This document shows positions 1 through 9,383 of a DNA stretch of 64,000 bases, piece after piece (position 1 is the stretch's first letter; the number at the start of each line of letters is the position of its first letter). The notes beneath the pieces are model-generated. The model saw only the letters and a program-made list of their open reading frames with translations, made no database searches and had not been told where the DNA came from. The translations under genes and the position numbers were made by a program. The DNA comes from Pelagisphaera sp964404745 (GTDB lineage: Bacteria > Verrucomicrobiota > Verrucomicrobiia > Opitutales > Opitutaceae): NCBI GenBank assembly GCA_964404745.1, contig CAYOLG010000016.1, positions 45,197 to 109,196 on the forward strand, read 5' to 3'.

Positions 1-358
1 AGAGCTGGGCAATGGCAATCGGAATCCAATCCACTATACTGAGATAGAACAACGATAGCCCAAGCGAAACGCTGGATGCTACCATCAACCGCCTCGCTCC
101 AATCCGGTCGTAGATCTTGCCAGCCCACAACAAAATCGTCCCGCTGACTGCCGTGCCTATAAAGTAGGCCAAAGCCACTTGAGAGCGGGTCAGTCCCAAG
201 GCCACGATCAACTCGTCATTGAACACATTAACCCCAATCGTTTGCCCGGGAATGCTAGCCACCATGGCAGATGCAGACGCTACAGCAATCACCCAGCCGT
301 AATGAAACGGCAGGCTAGCGGGACGAAACGGAAAATCAGGAGAATAGAGCTTAGACAT
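1..358 (-). CDS. MFS transporter, N-terminal part (cut by window edge)
   Basis: Reading the minus strand from an ATG at 358 gives an open frame of 119 codons that runs off the window start. The N-terminus contains FHYGWVIAVA followed by alternating hydrophobic segments and the loop GKIYDRIGARR, which is the classical MFS signature between TM2 and TM3 (G-x3-D-R-x-G-x-R-R). The YGW start and the SIPGQT stretch in TM1 match a common group of bacterial MFS permeases. The substrate cannot be told from this part. No clear Shine-Dalgarno sequence is seen before the ATG. Only the first three or so membrane spans are present, so completeness and specificity are unknown. The LysE gene upstream on the same strand ends 120 bp away. 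Confidence 0.8.
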   Translation of the reverse strand, partial: MSKLYSPDFPFRPASLPFHYGWVIAVASASAMVASIPGQTIGVNVFNDELIVALGLTRSQVALAYFIGTAVSGTILLWAGKIYDRIGARRLMVASSVSLGLSLFYLSIVDWIPIAIAQL

Positions 359-478
359 CGGGTTTTTTCGCAGCCCATCAAAACTTTAGAAATGCTTGAA
401 AAGCGCGTGTTACCAGATGGTCGATTCAGCCAGTTTCTACCATCCTAAACTAACGGATTTCAGATAATGAATATTATT

Positions 479-1102
479 TTACCGGACACCCGTTATTGCT
501 AGACGGAATGCGAGAGCAGCTAGTACCAAACCGCTTATCTTGTTCATAATTAATTGAGCCTTTGGCGACCGAATCAGAAAATCTCGCAAGGCGCCGCCAG
601 CGTATGCCACTCCACCGAATATCACGATGGTGGCCCCTATGAACATAAGACTTAGAACGACAACTTGACTCGTCACCGATCCTCTCCCGACATTCACGAA
701 TTGAGGCAGGAAGGCCAAAAAGAAAATCGATACCTTTGGATTGGTCACATTCATGATCACTCCCCGGCGATAGAATCCTCCTTTAGATGATCCAACGGGA
801 GTTTCCAGTCCCTGAGCCTTGGCCGCTAATGCTTTCCAAGCGAGGAAGATAAGATAGCACACCCCGATTGATTTAACGATCGTTAAGGCGACAGCCGACG
901 CTTGCAATAGGGCCGCTAGACCCAAAACAACAGCGGCCGTATGGAATAGCAATCCCGTGCAGAGGCCGGCCGTCACGTAAAATCCGGCCGATCGACCATG
1001 GGTTGCGGATTGAGATAGCACGAAAAGATTGTCCGGACCCGGAGCCAGACACAAAGCGATCGAGGCAATCGAAAAGGATAGTACGGTCTCTGTATCCAAC
1101 AT
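479..1102 (-). CDS. LysE/RhtB-family amino-acid exporter
   Basis: A 207-residue polytopic membrane protein of the LysE/RhtB exporter superfamily, which exports amino acids or related small molecules. The family signature is visible near the N-terminus (CLAPGPDNLFVLSQS, with the conserved PGP), followed by about six hydrophobic segments and the typical TNPKVSIFFLAFLPQFV motif in the middle of the protein. I chose the ATG at 1102 (MLDTETV) rather than an upstream start at 1159, because 1102 fits the family's start and avoids overlap with the SnoaL-like gene that ends at 1132. It is the last gene of a possible minus-strand operon with the SnoaL-like and kinase genes. The substrate is unknown. 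Confidence 0.88.
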   Translation of the reverse strand: MLDTETVLSFSIASIALCLAPGPDNLFVLSQSATHGRSAGFYVTAGLCTGLLFHTAAVVLGLAALLQASAVALTIVKSIGVCYLIFLAWKALAAKAQGLETPVGSSKGGFYRRGVIMNVTNPKVSIFFLAFLPQFVNVGRGSVTSQVVVLSLMFIGATIVIFGGVAYAGGALRDFLIRSPKAQLIMNKISGLVLAALAFRLAITGVR

Positions 1103-1131
1103 TCCGAAGTCAATGTTTTGAACGCAGGAAA

Positions 1132-1920
1132 CTAAAACTTCCCATTTTCGTTTAACCATTCGGACCGTGGAGGCACTTCTTCAGTCGTATCCCAATGTTC
1201 CTCGATCTTCCTATTCGCCAATCGAAAGAGATCGTAAAACGAAGAGTGAACGCCGCTCAGCGATCCTTCACTAACACATAAAACGAAATTCCCTTCAGCC
1301 AAAATACGATGGATGCTATCGTACGTCCGCTCCCCCCGACTGTTGGCAAGATTCCGCCGCAAAGCATCCAACCCATCCTTCATATTTGGATTGCTCTCAG
1401 TGTATTCACTTGAACTTACATAGCGACCAAGTTGATCGAAATTCCGTTCCATCAAAACTTTTGTGATAAAGTCTCTGACGAAAATTCGGTTCGCTTCTAT
1501 CAGTTCAAGGTCCTCCGCTTCAGTTGCTCCATCGATCATGGTATGCCCCGACTCGTTCGGCCCATCGGGCTCGCTCTGCAAATTGTCCCAGTGCTCCACG
1601 GCTTTACCGTCTTCGAACCGGAAAACCTCAAAACCAATCTCCACCACATTGAAATCGTAGTCGGTGTGGGCGAAAACGAAGTCGCCGTCCTCGAAGGCGC
1701 GAACGACCTCCACTTTGGGCGAGGGCTTGGCCAATCGCTTGAAAAGTTCAGCCAGCCCAATATTCCCTTCCTTGGTCAAGCGATTGCGCTGAATATACTT
1801 CGCCTCATTGACAACTTCCACCGCTTTCGGGTCACCGGTTTCGATACCTTTTAGCAAAGTCCTAATTTGGTCTTTTTTACTCGGGGGCATGGCAACGCTA
1901 AAGTCAGGCGTCGGCGGCAT
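1132..1920 (-). CDS. Tandem SnoaL-like (NTF2-fold) protein
   Basis: A 262-residue soluble protein made of two NTF2-like/SnoaL-like halves (roughly residues 15-125 and 130-255). Both halves have the same plan: a helical start ending in YIQRN or YTESNP-like segments, then strands ending in a WD motif (VEHWDNLQ in the first half, EEHWDTTEE in the second). Such proteins are cone-shaped cavities that bind or isomerise small hydrophobic molecules; the real substrate is unknown. Its ATG at 1920 overlaps the stop of the upstream kinase gene by one base (TAATG), so the two are probably translationally coupled. A second in-frame Met (MPPSKKDQ) ten residues in could be the true start. No export signal is visible. 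Confidence 0.75.
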   Translation of the reverse strand: MPPTPDFSVAMPPSKKDQIRTLLKGIETGDPKAVEVVNEAKYIQRNRLTKEGNIGLAELFKRLAKPSPKVEVVRAFEDGDFVFAHTDYDFNVVEIGFEVFRFEDGKAVEHWDNLQSEPDGPNESGHTMIDGATEAEDLELIEANRIFVRDFITKVLMERNFDQLGRYVSSSEYTESNPNMKDGLDALRRNLANSRGERTYDSIHRILAEGNFVLCVSEGSLSGVHSSFYDLFRLANRKIEEHWDTTEEVPPRSEWLNENGKF

Positions 1921-2474
1921 TAGCCAACGTTGCCAGCACTGTATTGTTCTCCTATTTTGTCCCTCAGCAATGATCTGACCTGATCAGAAATCTCAGAGGG
2001 TGAGGCCCGAGTCGTATCGAAGGTTACATCTACCCTGAGCGTTTTGAACTTCGTGTTAAAGCTTCGTTCTGCTTCGGTAATCGTGCGATCACCCCTACCA
2101 ATGGTTCTTTTCTTTATCTCTTCCCAGTCACAGGTGAGTTCGACTATCAGTGCATCAAGGCCAGCTAAGGTCTCATCTAATTCTTTGGTTTTCTTTTCGT
2201 TTGGAATGACCAAGTCGAAAATGACTGAGTTCCCCTCTAGAGCTAGGGTCCTAAGGCAGGAAATTGCTGATCGGAAGAGAAGCGGTCCATCTACCCCCGC
2301 CCAATCGTCATCGTTGTTGCATATTGCCAACACGGAATCTGGAAGCGAGTAGATCAAGCTGTCCACTGAAAAATGAAGCCAGACTTTTGGGAGAAGTGAC
2401 TCTTGTAGGGCTTTTGCTAATTCGGTTTTTCCGGTGCTGGTTGGTCCAACGATGACTATGATTTTTGTATTCAA
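1920..2474 (-). CDS. Chloramphenicol phosphotransferase-like P-loop kinase
   Basis: A 184-residue cytoplasmic P-loop kinase. The Walker A motif is GPTSTGKT (residues 10-17), and 15 residues later comes WLHFSVDSLIYSLP, which lines up with the WLAFGVDSLIEAMP stretch of Streptomyces venezuelae chloramphenicol 3-O-phosphotransferase as I recall it. The catalytic Asp of that enzyme corresponds to D38 here. A lid-like segment with RTIGRGDR follows, and the tail FDTTRASPSEI matches the family's C-terminal region. Length is close to the family norm (about 178 aa). The natural substrate need not be chloramphenicol; many environmental homologues are uncharacterised. The next gene on the strand starts inside its stop codon, which links it to the tandem SnoaL-like protein. 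Confidence 0.72.
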   Translation of the reverse strand: MNTKIIVIVGPTSTGKTELAKALQESLLPKVWLHFSVDSLIYSLPDSVLAICNNDDDWAGVDGPLLFRSAISCLRTLALEGNSVIFDLVIPNEKKTKELDETLAGLDALIVELTCDWEEIKKRTIGRGDRTITEAERSFNTKFKTLRVDVTFDTTRASPSEISDQVRSLLRDKIGEQYSAGNVG

Positions 2475-2565
2475 TATTTTTGGAGAACTGTGTTAATATA
2501 AGTCGTAATACTCAGCGTTAAATTTACCTTAGCGTTGATTTTACTTTTACAATTCACGATTCCAT

Positions 2566-3936
2566 TTACTTCCGGTAGAACACGCTTTCGCTGTCTCGGG
2601 TGGCTTCCAGTTGCTTTTTTAGGGAGCTAGCGATCTCGGGAAACTGGCTAATCACGTTGCTGCTCTCTGAAATGTCTTCGATTACATTGTACAGCTCGTA
2701 AACGGGCTCTTCGATCCCTAGGCGAATCAGTTTCCATTCGTTTTTCAGAATCGCCTGTTTGCCTCCTCTTTCTCCAAATTCCCAATACAGGCTACGGTCA
2801 CCTGTCGAATGGGAGGGGTCGAGCAGGAGCGGGAGCATGGAAATCCCATCGTTCTCGGGAGCTTTGACATCGATCAACTCGCATAGCGTGGGCATCAAAT
2901 CCTGAAAAGCGGTGATATCGTCGACAACCCGTCCTCCTGCTATTTTACCAGGCCAACGAGCGATCAAGGGCACGCGTACACCGCCCTCATACAAGTCGCG
3001 CTTCATGCCACGTCGATCCCCATTCGAATCGAAGAATTCCATCCGATGCCCGCCCTCTTGATGTGGCCCATTGTCACTGGAAAAGAAAACCAAGGTATTG
3101 TCGTCGATCCCCAGCGCTTCTAACTGGGCTAGGATAGAAGCGACATCGTCATCGATCCGCTTGATCATGGTGGCGAAACCCTTTTCAGGCTTCGGCCAGG
3201 GCTTGCTGGCGAATTCTCCATGGTCGGGCACTTCCATGCCTCGATCGTACCGCCCTCCCTCGTTGTTGGCGTGAGGGATGTTCAACGCGTAGTAGAGGAA
3301 AAAAGGATTTTCATGATTCTCGCGAATAAACCGCAAGGCATCTTGAGTTATCAGCTCCGGAGCGTATTCGATTTTCTCTTCCGAGACGCCAACGCCTTCT
3401 CTGCCAGGCGGAGCTTCTCGAAAAGCTTCGATCTGGGTGTTCCCTAAAACCTCTTTTTTCCCATTGCGAACGAGAAAGGAGGGATAGAAATTGTGGGCAT
3501 GGAACATGTTCACGTATCCATAAAAATGATCGAATCCATGCTTGTTGGGATCGTTTAACGGCGGAGGATGCCCAACGCCCCACTTGCCCACGCAAGCGGT
3601 TCGATAACCCTCCTTCTTCAAAACCGTCGCAACAGTAGTCTCCTTGAGAGCAGCGTTACTGTTTCCGCGCACGGATACATTGCCCGTATGCAAACCAGTC
3701 ATGAGGACGGCTCGAGAAGGAGCGCAAACTGTCGATCCCGAATAGTGACGCGTGAAGCGGATTCCTTCCGCAGCCATCCGGTCCAAAGCAGGCGTTTTCA
3801 AGGTCGATTGACCATAGCTACCTAAGTCTCCATAGCCGAGATCATCAGCCAAGATGTAGATGATGTTGGGGCGGTCAGCGGCGTTGGCAAGACCGAGTGC
3901 AGCGACTGAGGCTATAGCGAGAAGGAGACGAGTCAT
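2566..3936 (-). CDS. Secreted arylsulfatase-type sulfatase (S1 family)
   Basis: A 456-residue sulfatase that hydrolyses sulfate esters, probably on glycans, after export. It starts with a Sec signal peptide (MTRLLLAIASVAALGLANAA), followed by the metal-binding ADDLGYGD and the formylglycine site CAPSRA with C71 as the residue to be oxidised. Downstream are the expected GKWG(V)GH, FFLYYALNIPH, FSSDNGPH and YEGGVRVPLIARWPG segments, so all the family landmarks are present. Start at 3936 is supported by the signal peptide. It is transcribed away from a second, lipoprotein sulfatase gene starting at 4405. The maturase that makes formylglycine is not in the window. The exact substrate and S1 subfamily cannot be told by eye. 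Confidence 0.93.
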   Translation of the reverse strand: MTRLLLAIASVAALGLANAADRPNIIYILADDLGYGDLGSYGQSTLKTPALDRMAAEGIRFTRHYSGSTVCAPSRAVLMTGLHTGNVSVRGNSNAALKETTVATVLKKEGYRTACVGKWGVGHPPPLNDPNKHGFDHFYGYVNMFHAHNFYPSFLVRNGKKEVLGNTQIEAFREAPPGREGVGVSEEKIEYAPELITQDALRFIRENHENPFFLYYALNIPHANNEGGRYDRGMEVPDHGEFASKPWPKPEKGFATMIKRIDDDVASILAQLEALGIDDNTLVFFSSDNGPHQEGGHRMEFFDSNGDRRGMKRDLYEGGVRVPLIARWPGKIAGGRVVDDITAFQDLMPTLCELIDVKAPENDGISMLPLLLDPSHSTGDRSLYWEFGERGGKQAILKNEWKLIRLGIEEPVYELYNVIEDISESSNVISQFPEIASSLKKQLEATRDSESVFYRK

Positions 3937-4404
3937 CCCGTCATCAAAAGACGGCCGCCCAGACCGAGCAAGGCTCGAAAACTTGGCTCAAACACATAGC
4001 CATCTTACGCGTCATCTTAAATAGTAGTCGAGCGCGGAACGCTCCTGCAAGCCGCAACAGAGCCAGAATTTCTCTTTCGCGCCCTCAAAATGACGCTAAT
4101 AAGCGGATACTTTCTAAACATATGCCTAGGGCCACTAAACATTCCTCAATCAGCCAATTTGCCAGTTTCGAGCCGCTGGTTTGCGCAATTGAAGGGCACG
4201 CGTAAAGATTGGTGGCTTTCTTATTTACAGAAATAATAATGACACAGACCTAACAAACCTGTGAGGCAATTCGATACCATCGCTCCAGACTTGGCCTTCC
4301 CGTATCGTTTTCACGTTTGTCGCGCTAGCTTTGCTTCCACGCTTTTTCTTTGCCAGCCAGGCAAAGCCAAACGAAGCTGCCAGCTAACCAAAAAGCTGCC
4401 TCTC
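3937..4404. other. Divergent intergenic region between two sulfatase genes
   Basis: This stretch of 468 bases separates the starts of two oppositely transcribed sulfatase genes and should hold the promoters of both. At about 4027-4061 there is a short GC-rich segment with AGCGCGGAACGCTCCTGCAA, resembling another intergenic repeat at 49003-49050 that also ends CGCTCCTGCAA. The rest becomes AT-rich around 4190-4250. I could not pick a convincing -35/-10 pair, and no small gene is evident, although an in-frame GTG at 4261 could give the sulfatase an extension that would bury its lipoprotein signal. Confidence 0.5.
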
Positions 4405-5880
4405 ATGAAATCGTTCTCCAGGAGAATCTTCGCTATCCTCAATCCGCTTTTTCTGACTTTGCTCACGGGCTGTTCCGGATCAGCCGACGAACAGACGGAG
4501 TCAAAGCCTCCCAATATTATTTTCGTCTACGCCGACAACCTTGGGTACGGAGACATCGAGCCGTTTGGAGCCACTACTATCAAGACGCCGCAACTCAACC
4601 GGATGGCAGCGGAGGGGCGCAAGTTCACGCATTTCTGTGTGACCTCCGGAGTTTGTACCCCTTCCCGCTCCTCGGCTATGAGCGGTTCCTATGCCCAGCG
4701 GGTCGGCATGCATTGGAACGAGCGCGACGACCATGTGCTCAGGCCTATTTCTCCTTACGGCCTAAATCCGAACGAAATCACCGTTGCGGAAATCCTGAAA
4801 AAGCGAGGCTATGCCACCACCTGTATCGGAAAATGGCATTTGGGCGACCAGCCAGAATTCTTGCCAACCAGGCAGGGATTCGATTCCTACTACGGGATAC
4901 CTTACTCGGACGATATGGTGGCCCGTACTTGGGATGCGGATGGCAGCGTTTGGCCGCCTTTGCCGCTTATGGAAAACGAAACTGTTGTCGAAGCCCCGGC
5001 CGATCGGGATACGCTCACCAAACGGTACACCGAGCGAGCCCTCAGCTTTATCGAAGCCAATCAGGACAAACCCTTTTTCTTGTACATGCCACAGGCCATG
5101 CCGGGCTCGACCCTGGTTCCCTACGCGTCCGAGGCGTTTAAGGGAAAATCCGCGGCCGGTCCCTGGGGGGATTCCATCGAAGAGCTCGATTGGTCTGTCG
5201 GCCAGATTCTGGACAAGCTGGTAGAGCTAAAGCTCGATGCAAACACATTGGTCCTTTGGACATCCGACAACGGCTCTCCAATGACACGAAGGCCGGACAG
5301 CCCCTACCGCGGCACCAACGCTCCGCTGTTTGGTCGCGGCTACACAACCGCAGAGGGAGCTTTCCGAGTTCCCGCCATTTTTTGGTGGCCAGGAAAAGTG
5401 CCCGCAGGAACCATTTGCAATGAGCTTTCCACTACAATGGATCTGCTGCCCACCTTCGCCCGCCTCGCAGGAACCGAACCCCCAACGGACCGGGTCATCG
5501 ACGGCCACGATATGAGGCCCTTATTATTCAACGAGCCCGGCGCGGTTTCGCCGTACGACGCCTTTTACTATTATCAGCGCGATCAGCTACAGGCAGTCCG
5601 CTCCGGACCCTGGAAATTGTTTCTGTCAATCGAGAGCCCCATCCGTCATCCCCATCACCCGACAAATCAACCAGGACCGACTCAGAAACTGTTGTTCAAC
5701 GTCGTTGAGGACATCGGGAGCGAGCATAACCGCGCAGCCGAGCACCCGGAGATCGTCCAAAGACTGGAAGCTTTGGCGGAAAAGGCGCGGGCGGAATTGG
5801 GCGACCGAGGGAAGACCGGAACAGGCCAGCGACCACGGGGCCGCGTTGACAATCCTGAACCCCAAGTTCTCGCTAGATAA
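4405..5880 (+). CDS. Lipoprotein sulfatase (S1 family)
   Basis: A sulfatase of 491 residues predicted to be anchored as a lipoprotein: the start at 4405 gives a signal sequence ending in the lipobox LLTGC (C23), whereas the longer frame from a GTG at 4261 would not. The formylglycine motif is CTPSRS with C84 as active residue, followed by GKWHLGD, FFLYMPQAMPG and WTSDNGSP. The first metal motif reads ADNLGYGD, with Asn where the second Asp of the usual ADD is found; this is a conservative but real deviation. The gene ends 11 bases before the giant haem protein, so the two are likely co-transcribed. It probably removes sulfate from a carbohydrate whose sugar is oxidised by its partner. Confidence 0.92.
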   Translation: MKSFSRRIFAILNPLFLTLLTGCSGSADEQTESKPPNIIFVYADNLGYGDIEPFGATTIKTPQLNRMAAEGRKFTHFCVTSGVCTPSRSSAMSGSYAQRVGMHWNERDDHVLRPISPYGLNPNEITVAEILKKRGYATTCIGKWHLGDQPEFLPTRQGFDSYYGIPYSDDMVARTWDADGSVWPPLPLMENETVVEAPADRDTLTKRYTERALSFIEANQDKPFFLYMPQAMPGSTLVPYASEAFKGKSAAGPWGDSIEELDWSVGQILDKLVELKLDANTLVLWTSDNGSPMTRRPDSPYRGTNAPLFGRGYTTAEGAFRVPAIFWWPGKVPAGTICNELSTTMDLLPTFARLAGTEPPTDRVIDGHDMRPLLFNEPGAVSPYDAFYYYQRDQLQAVRSGPWKLFLSIESPIRHPHHPTNQPGPTQKLLFNVVEDIGSEHNRAAEHPEIVQRLEALAEKARAELGDRGKTGTGQRPRGRVDNPEPQVLAR

Positions 5881-5891
5881 TCGCTGATCTC

Positions 5892-8800
5892 ATGCAGACC
5901 CGAATTAGCCTCCGATTTCTGAGCCTGCTATCTTTTTGGGCAGTCGGCGCAACCGGGGAGATTCCTGATAAGCGGATCGATTTACTTTCCCCGGATTCCT
6001 TCGAGGAGGCGGTAAACCAGCAATCTTGGAGATGGACAACGGGCGGGCCCCTTCACATCACCGGTAGGGGCTCAGGCCGACTCACAACCCAGTTACCTTA
6101 TCAAGACTACCATTTGGTGTTGGAGTACAGGTGGGGCGAACACACCTACGGGGAACGCGTAGACCGAGCCCGTTCGACGGGCTTGATTCTTCACGCGGCC
6201 AAGGAAGACCGCTTCACTGGGGAAGATGTCCTTCTCGTCGAAGGAGCAGTCGGGCAAATCGGAAACGACAACTTTCCTCCAAACTGGAAAGACGTTCGAG
6301 GATTCCGTATTCTGGGCTCGACGGAAAAGCCCGTCGGGGAATGGAACCGCCTGGAAATCATTTGCCAGAAAGGCACGATTCTAACGCGACTGAATGGCCA
6401 CACCGTGGACGAACAAGCCGGCGAGAGTCAGCGCGAGGCGGGTCGCATCGCTCTCGAAAGCCGTGGAGCCGAGTGCTGGATCCGGCGATTTGAGCTATGG
6501 CCGATCGAGCAATTCACCGAGGTCTTCCAACCGGCCGCAGTCTCTACCAATACCGGGGCCTCCGAAACCGGTGAGAGCCTCCTTCCTCGCCGCGAGCCCT
6601 GGTCTCCACAGAAATCGCTGGACGCCTGGCACATCGACGGGGATTACGAAATGCAGCTGGTCGCAGCCGAGCCCTTGGTCAGCGACCCAGTAGATGTCGT
6701 ATGGGACGAGCATGGCCGGATGTTCGTTGCGGAGATGAGGGATTACCCGGTTCCCACCGCTTCCGGTCCCTTCCTTTCAAGGATTCGACTTCTGTCCGAT
6801 GAAAATGGTGACGGCCGTATGGATAAAGCTCTGACCTGGGCGGATGGTCTCGACCATGTTCAGGGTCTGGTCCCATTTCACGGAGGCCTGATTGCCACCA
6901 CCCGGACCGCAACCGTTTTTCTCAAGGACACCAACGGGGATGGGCGCGCCGATCATTCGGAACCGCTTTTCCATTCGGATGATCCCAGACACAGCCAGCT
7001 TCAGGTTTCTTCAGGCAGGTGGGGTTTAGACAACGCCATCCACTTCAACAACGGTTTGGATACTTCGGAAATCTATCTGGATGGAGATAGGGATGCCGCG
7101 CTTGAAGTACGTGGCTGGGACCTGCGCTATGATCCCTGGTCCAGGGAAGTGACCCGGGTCACCGGCCGGGGGCAGTTCGGCGCTTCTTTTGATGATTGGG
7201 GCCGCCGCTTTTTTTCCACAAACCGGAATCCAATAATTTTCGCAGTCATGCCAGCCAATACCCTGGAACGCAATCCAGCCGCTGGCATCACCCAAGGCTA
7301 TGAAGACATTCAGCCTGCTGCTTCTCCAGTCTACCCGATACGGGTCAGCCACACCACCGCTGCAGCTCACCTCGGCACCCACACAGCTGCCTGCGGATTG
7401 GGGGTCTACCGGGGGCATTTGATGCCTGAGCTATTGGGCAACATTTTTGTCTGCGAGCCAACTGGTCAATTGGTCACGCGCAGCAAAGTGTTTCCTCACG
7501 GAGCCTCTTTCCGGGCCGACCGCGTTGGAGACCGACGCGAATTTCTCGCCTCATCCGACGAGTGGACACGTCCAGTGCAAATCAGGACCGGTCCGGATGG
7601 GGGCCTTTACATCTGCGATATGTACCGCCGCTTCGTCGATCACAGTATCTTTTTCCCTGAGTTGTTTACAGAGACCAACTACATGCGAGCCGGATTGGAC
7701 CACGGACGCATCTATCGTTTGGCTCCCAAGGGCCAAAGCGTTCAGATTCCACAGGTGCCTACCAGCGATGATTCGCAGTTGGTCCAGCTTCTGGAACACC
7801 CTAACGCGTGGCAAAGAAGCAATGCCCAACGGCTGCTGGTTGAAAGAAAGGCGGTAAACGAAGTGCCGGCTATTCGGCAGCTTCTACGGTCCTCTTCATC
7901 GCCAAAAGGACGCCTACACGCTCTATGGACTTTGCAGGGACTTGGCCGGATGACGGTGGACGATCTGGACCGAGCCCTTGCTGATTCCGATCCAGGATTT
8001 CTGGAAAGCGCCATTGCCCTGGCGGAAGGGGAACGGCATGTGGATGCCCTGAAAAAGATAGCAACGGGAAACTCACCCCGCCTGGCATATCTTGCCGCTT
8101 TAAAATTGGGGTACGCCAGCGAGGATCTTTATGAAACCTTTCTGGCTTTGCTCCGCGACAGCGAGGTAAAGGATGCCTGGATACGCCGAGCTGTTTTGTC
8201 AGCCAAAAAACCGGGGTCGGCCAGGCTGATTGTCGGCTTGCTGAAAGATAGCAAAAGCCCAACGTCTCCGGAGCTGTTGCGGGATTTAGCCAATGAGGCA
8301 GGGGCCAAGGGAGAATGGGAGGACGTCCTGCTAGTACTGCAAGCTATCGCCCAATCCAGCAAACTAGAACTTGGGGCGGCCCTAGCTGAAGGCTTGTCGA
8401 CCGGTATCCGACGAGGACCGCTTCTAGCTAAGTCGCTTTCCGGCCTACTGGCTCAACCCGCCGGTCCGCTTGAGGACAATCTAAGTTCTGCGGCGCAATC
8501 GTTCCTCAATTCCGTATCTGAACGTGCCGCGGACCGAATGCTACCACTACCACAACGTATGGCACTATTGCCCCTTTTGCGGGAGCAGCCCGCAAACATT
8601 CAGTTTGATCTGTTGACCCGCCTTGTGGATCAGAAAGAAGCTCCTGAAATGCAGCGAGCAGCATGCCACCTTCTAGCTAACCTGAACCGGCGTCAGGTTG
8701 CGGATTTCTATTTTGAACAGTGGAACCAGCTAGGGCCAGCTGCCTTGCATGAAGCGTTGGAATTCCTCTCCTCGAGGGAAGACACCGCTTATCGCCTGAT

Positions 8801-9383
8801 GCAACGCATGCAGGCTGGCGAGATCAACCCAGCGCTTATGCCTGCTTTCCGTCGCTGGTCACTGACGCGTAGAAAAGATCCGAAGATTGCAGCCCTAGCC
8901 CGGGAATTATTCGGCTCCCTTAACGAAGATCGGGCGGAAGTCATATACCGCTACCGAGACGCTCTGCAAAACGGAAAGGGCGACGCGGCCAAAGGCCGCC
9001 TCGTTTTCGAAGAGGCTGCTTGCGTAGCGTGCCACCGTAAAAAGAACCTGGGTACGGAAGTCGGCCCAAGCCTCGACGATATTCGCTTCAAACCTGAAGA
9101 GGCGCTATTGACGGATATTCTCGATCCTAACCGGGCAGTTGAAGAACGTTGGGCCACCTACACGATTGAACTACAAAACGGGCAAAGCGTGAGCGGTCTT
9201 ATCGCTGCGGAAACGTCGGCCCTAGTGGAAATGAAATTCGCCGGCGGTTCCCGACAGACGTTTCCCCGGGAAGAAATTTCCCGCCTATCCACAAACGGCC
9301 AGTCTCTCATGCCTCCGGGATTGGAAAGCGCGATCAGCGAGACGGATATGGTGGATTTGATTGCCTTCCTTACGAGCCAATGA
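5892..9383 (+). CDS. PVC-type haem c (CxxCH) dehydrogenase with N-terminal DUF1080-like domain
   Basis: A very large exported protein of 1163 residues. After a signal peptide (about 1-22) comes a 3-keto-disaccharide-hydrolase/DUF1080-like jelly-roll domain (about 30-205, with YHLVLEYRWG and ARSTGLILH). This is followed by a glucose-dehydrogenase-like propeller known as the PVC 'membrane-bound dehydrogenase' domain (about 250-610, with GRMFVAEMRDYP and GPDGGLYICDMYRRFVDH). Next is a HEAT-like helical repeat region (about 640-1000), and a C-terminal cytochrome c domain with CVACH at 1044-1048 and GPSLDDI just after it. This domain order is typical of Planctomycetes and Verrucomicrobia. The family is thought to oxidise sugars and pass electrons to haem, but few members are characterised. 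It follows the lipoprotein sulfatase by 11 bp, suggesting one operon. Confidence 0.9.
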   Translation: MQTRISLRFLSLLSFWAVGATGEIPDKRIDLLSPDSFEEAVNQQSWRWTTGGPLHITGRGSGRLTTQLPYQDYHLVLEYRWGEHTYGERVDRARSTGLILHAAKEDRFTGEDVLLVEGAVGQIGNDNFPPNWKDVRGFRILGSTEKPVGEWNRLEIICQKGTILTRLNGHTVDEQAGESQREAGRIALESRGAECWIRRFELWPIEQFTEVFQPAAVSTNTGASETGESLLPRREPWSPQKSLDAWHIDGDYEMQLVAAEPLVSDPVDVVWDEHGRMFVAEMRDYPVPTASGPFLSRIRLLSDENGDGRMDKALTWADGLDHVQGLVPFHGGLIATTRTATVFLKDTNGDGRADHSEPLFHSDDPRHSQLQVSSGRWGLDNAIHFNNGLDTSEIYLDGDRDAALEVRGWDLRYDPWSREVTRVTGRGQFGASFDDWGRRFFSTNRNPIIFAVMPANTLERNPAAGITQGYEDIQPAASPVYPIRVSHTTAAAHLGTHTAACGLGVYRGHLMPELLGNIFVCEPTGQLVTRSKVFPHGASFRADRVGDRREFLASSDEWTRPVQIRTGPDGGLYICDMYRRFVDHSIFFPELFTETNYMRAGLDHGRIYRLAPKGQSVQIPQVPTSDDSQLVQLLEHPNAWQRSNAQRLLVERKAVNEVPAIRQLLRSSSSPKGRLHALWTLQGLGRMTVDDLDRALADSDPGFLESAIALAEGERHVDALKKIATGNSPRLAYLAALKLGYASEDLYETFLALLRDSEVKDAWIRRAVLSAKKPGSARLIVGLLKDSKSPTSPELLRDLANEAGAKGEWEDVLLVLQAIAQSSKLELGAALAEGLSTGIRRGPLLAKSLSGLLAQPAGPLEDNLSSAAQSFLNSVSERAADRMLPLPQRMALLPLLREQPANIQFDLLTRLVDQKEAPEMQRAACHLLANLNRRQVADFYFEQWNQLGPAALHEALEFLSSREDTAYRLMQRMQAGEINPALMPAFRRWSLTRRKDPKIAALARELFGSLNEDRAEVIYRYRDALQNGKGDAAKGRLVFEEAACVACHRKKNLGTEVGPSLDDIRFKPEEALLTDILDPNRAVEERWATYTIELQNGQSVSGLIAAETSALVEMKFAGGSRQTFPREEISRLSTNGQSLMPPGLESAISETDMVDLIAFLTSQ

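Noticed and set aside
4261..4404. N-terminal extension of the lipoprotein sulfatase from a GTG
   Set aside because: It would bury the lipobox; the ATG at 4405 gives a clean signal.
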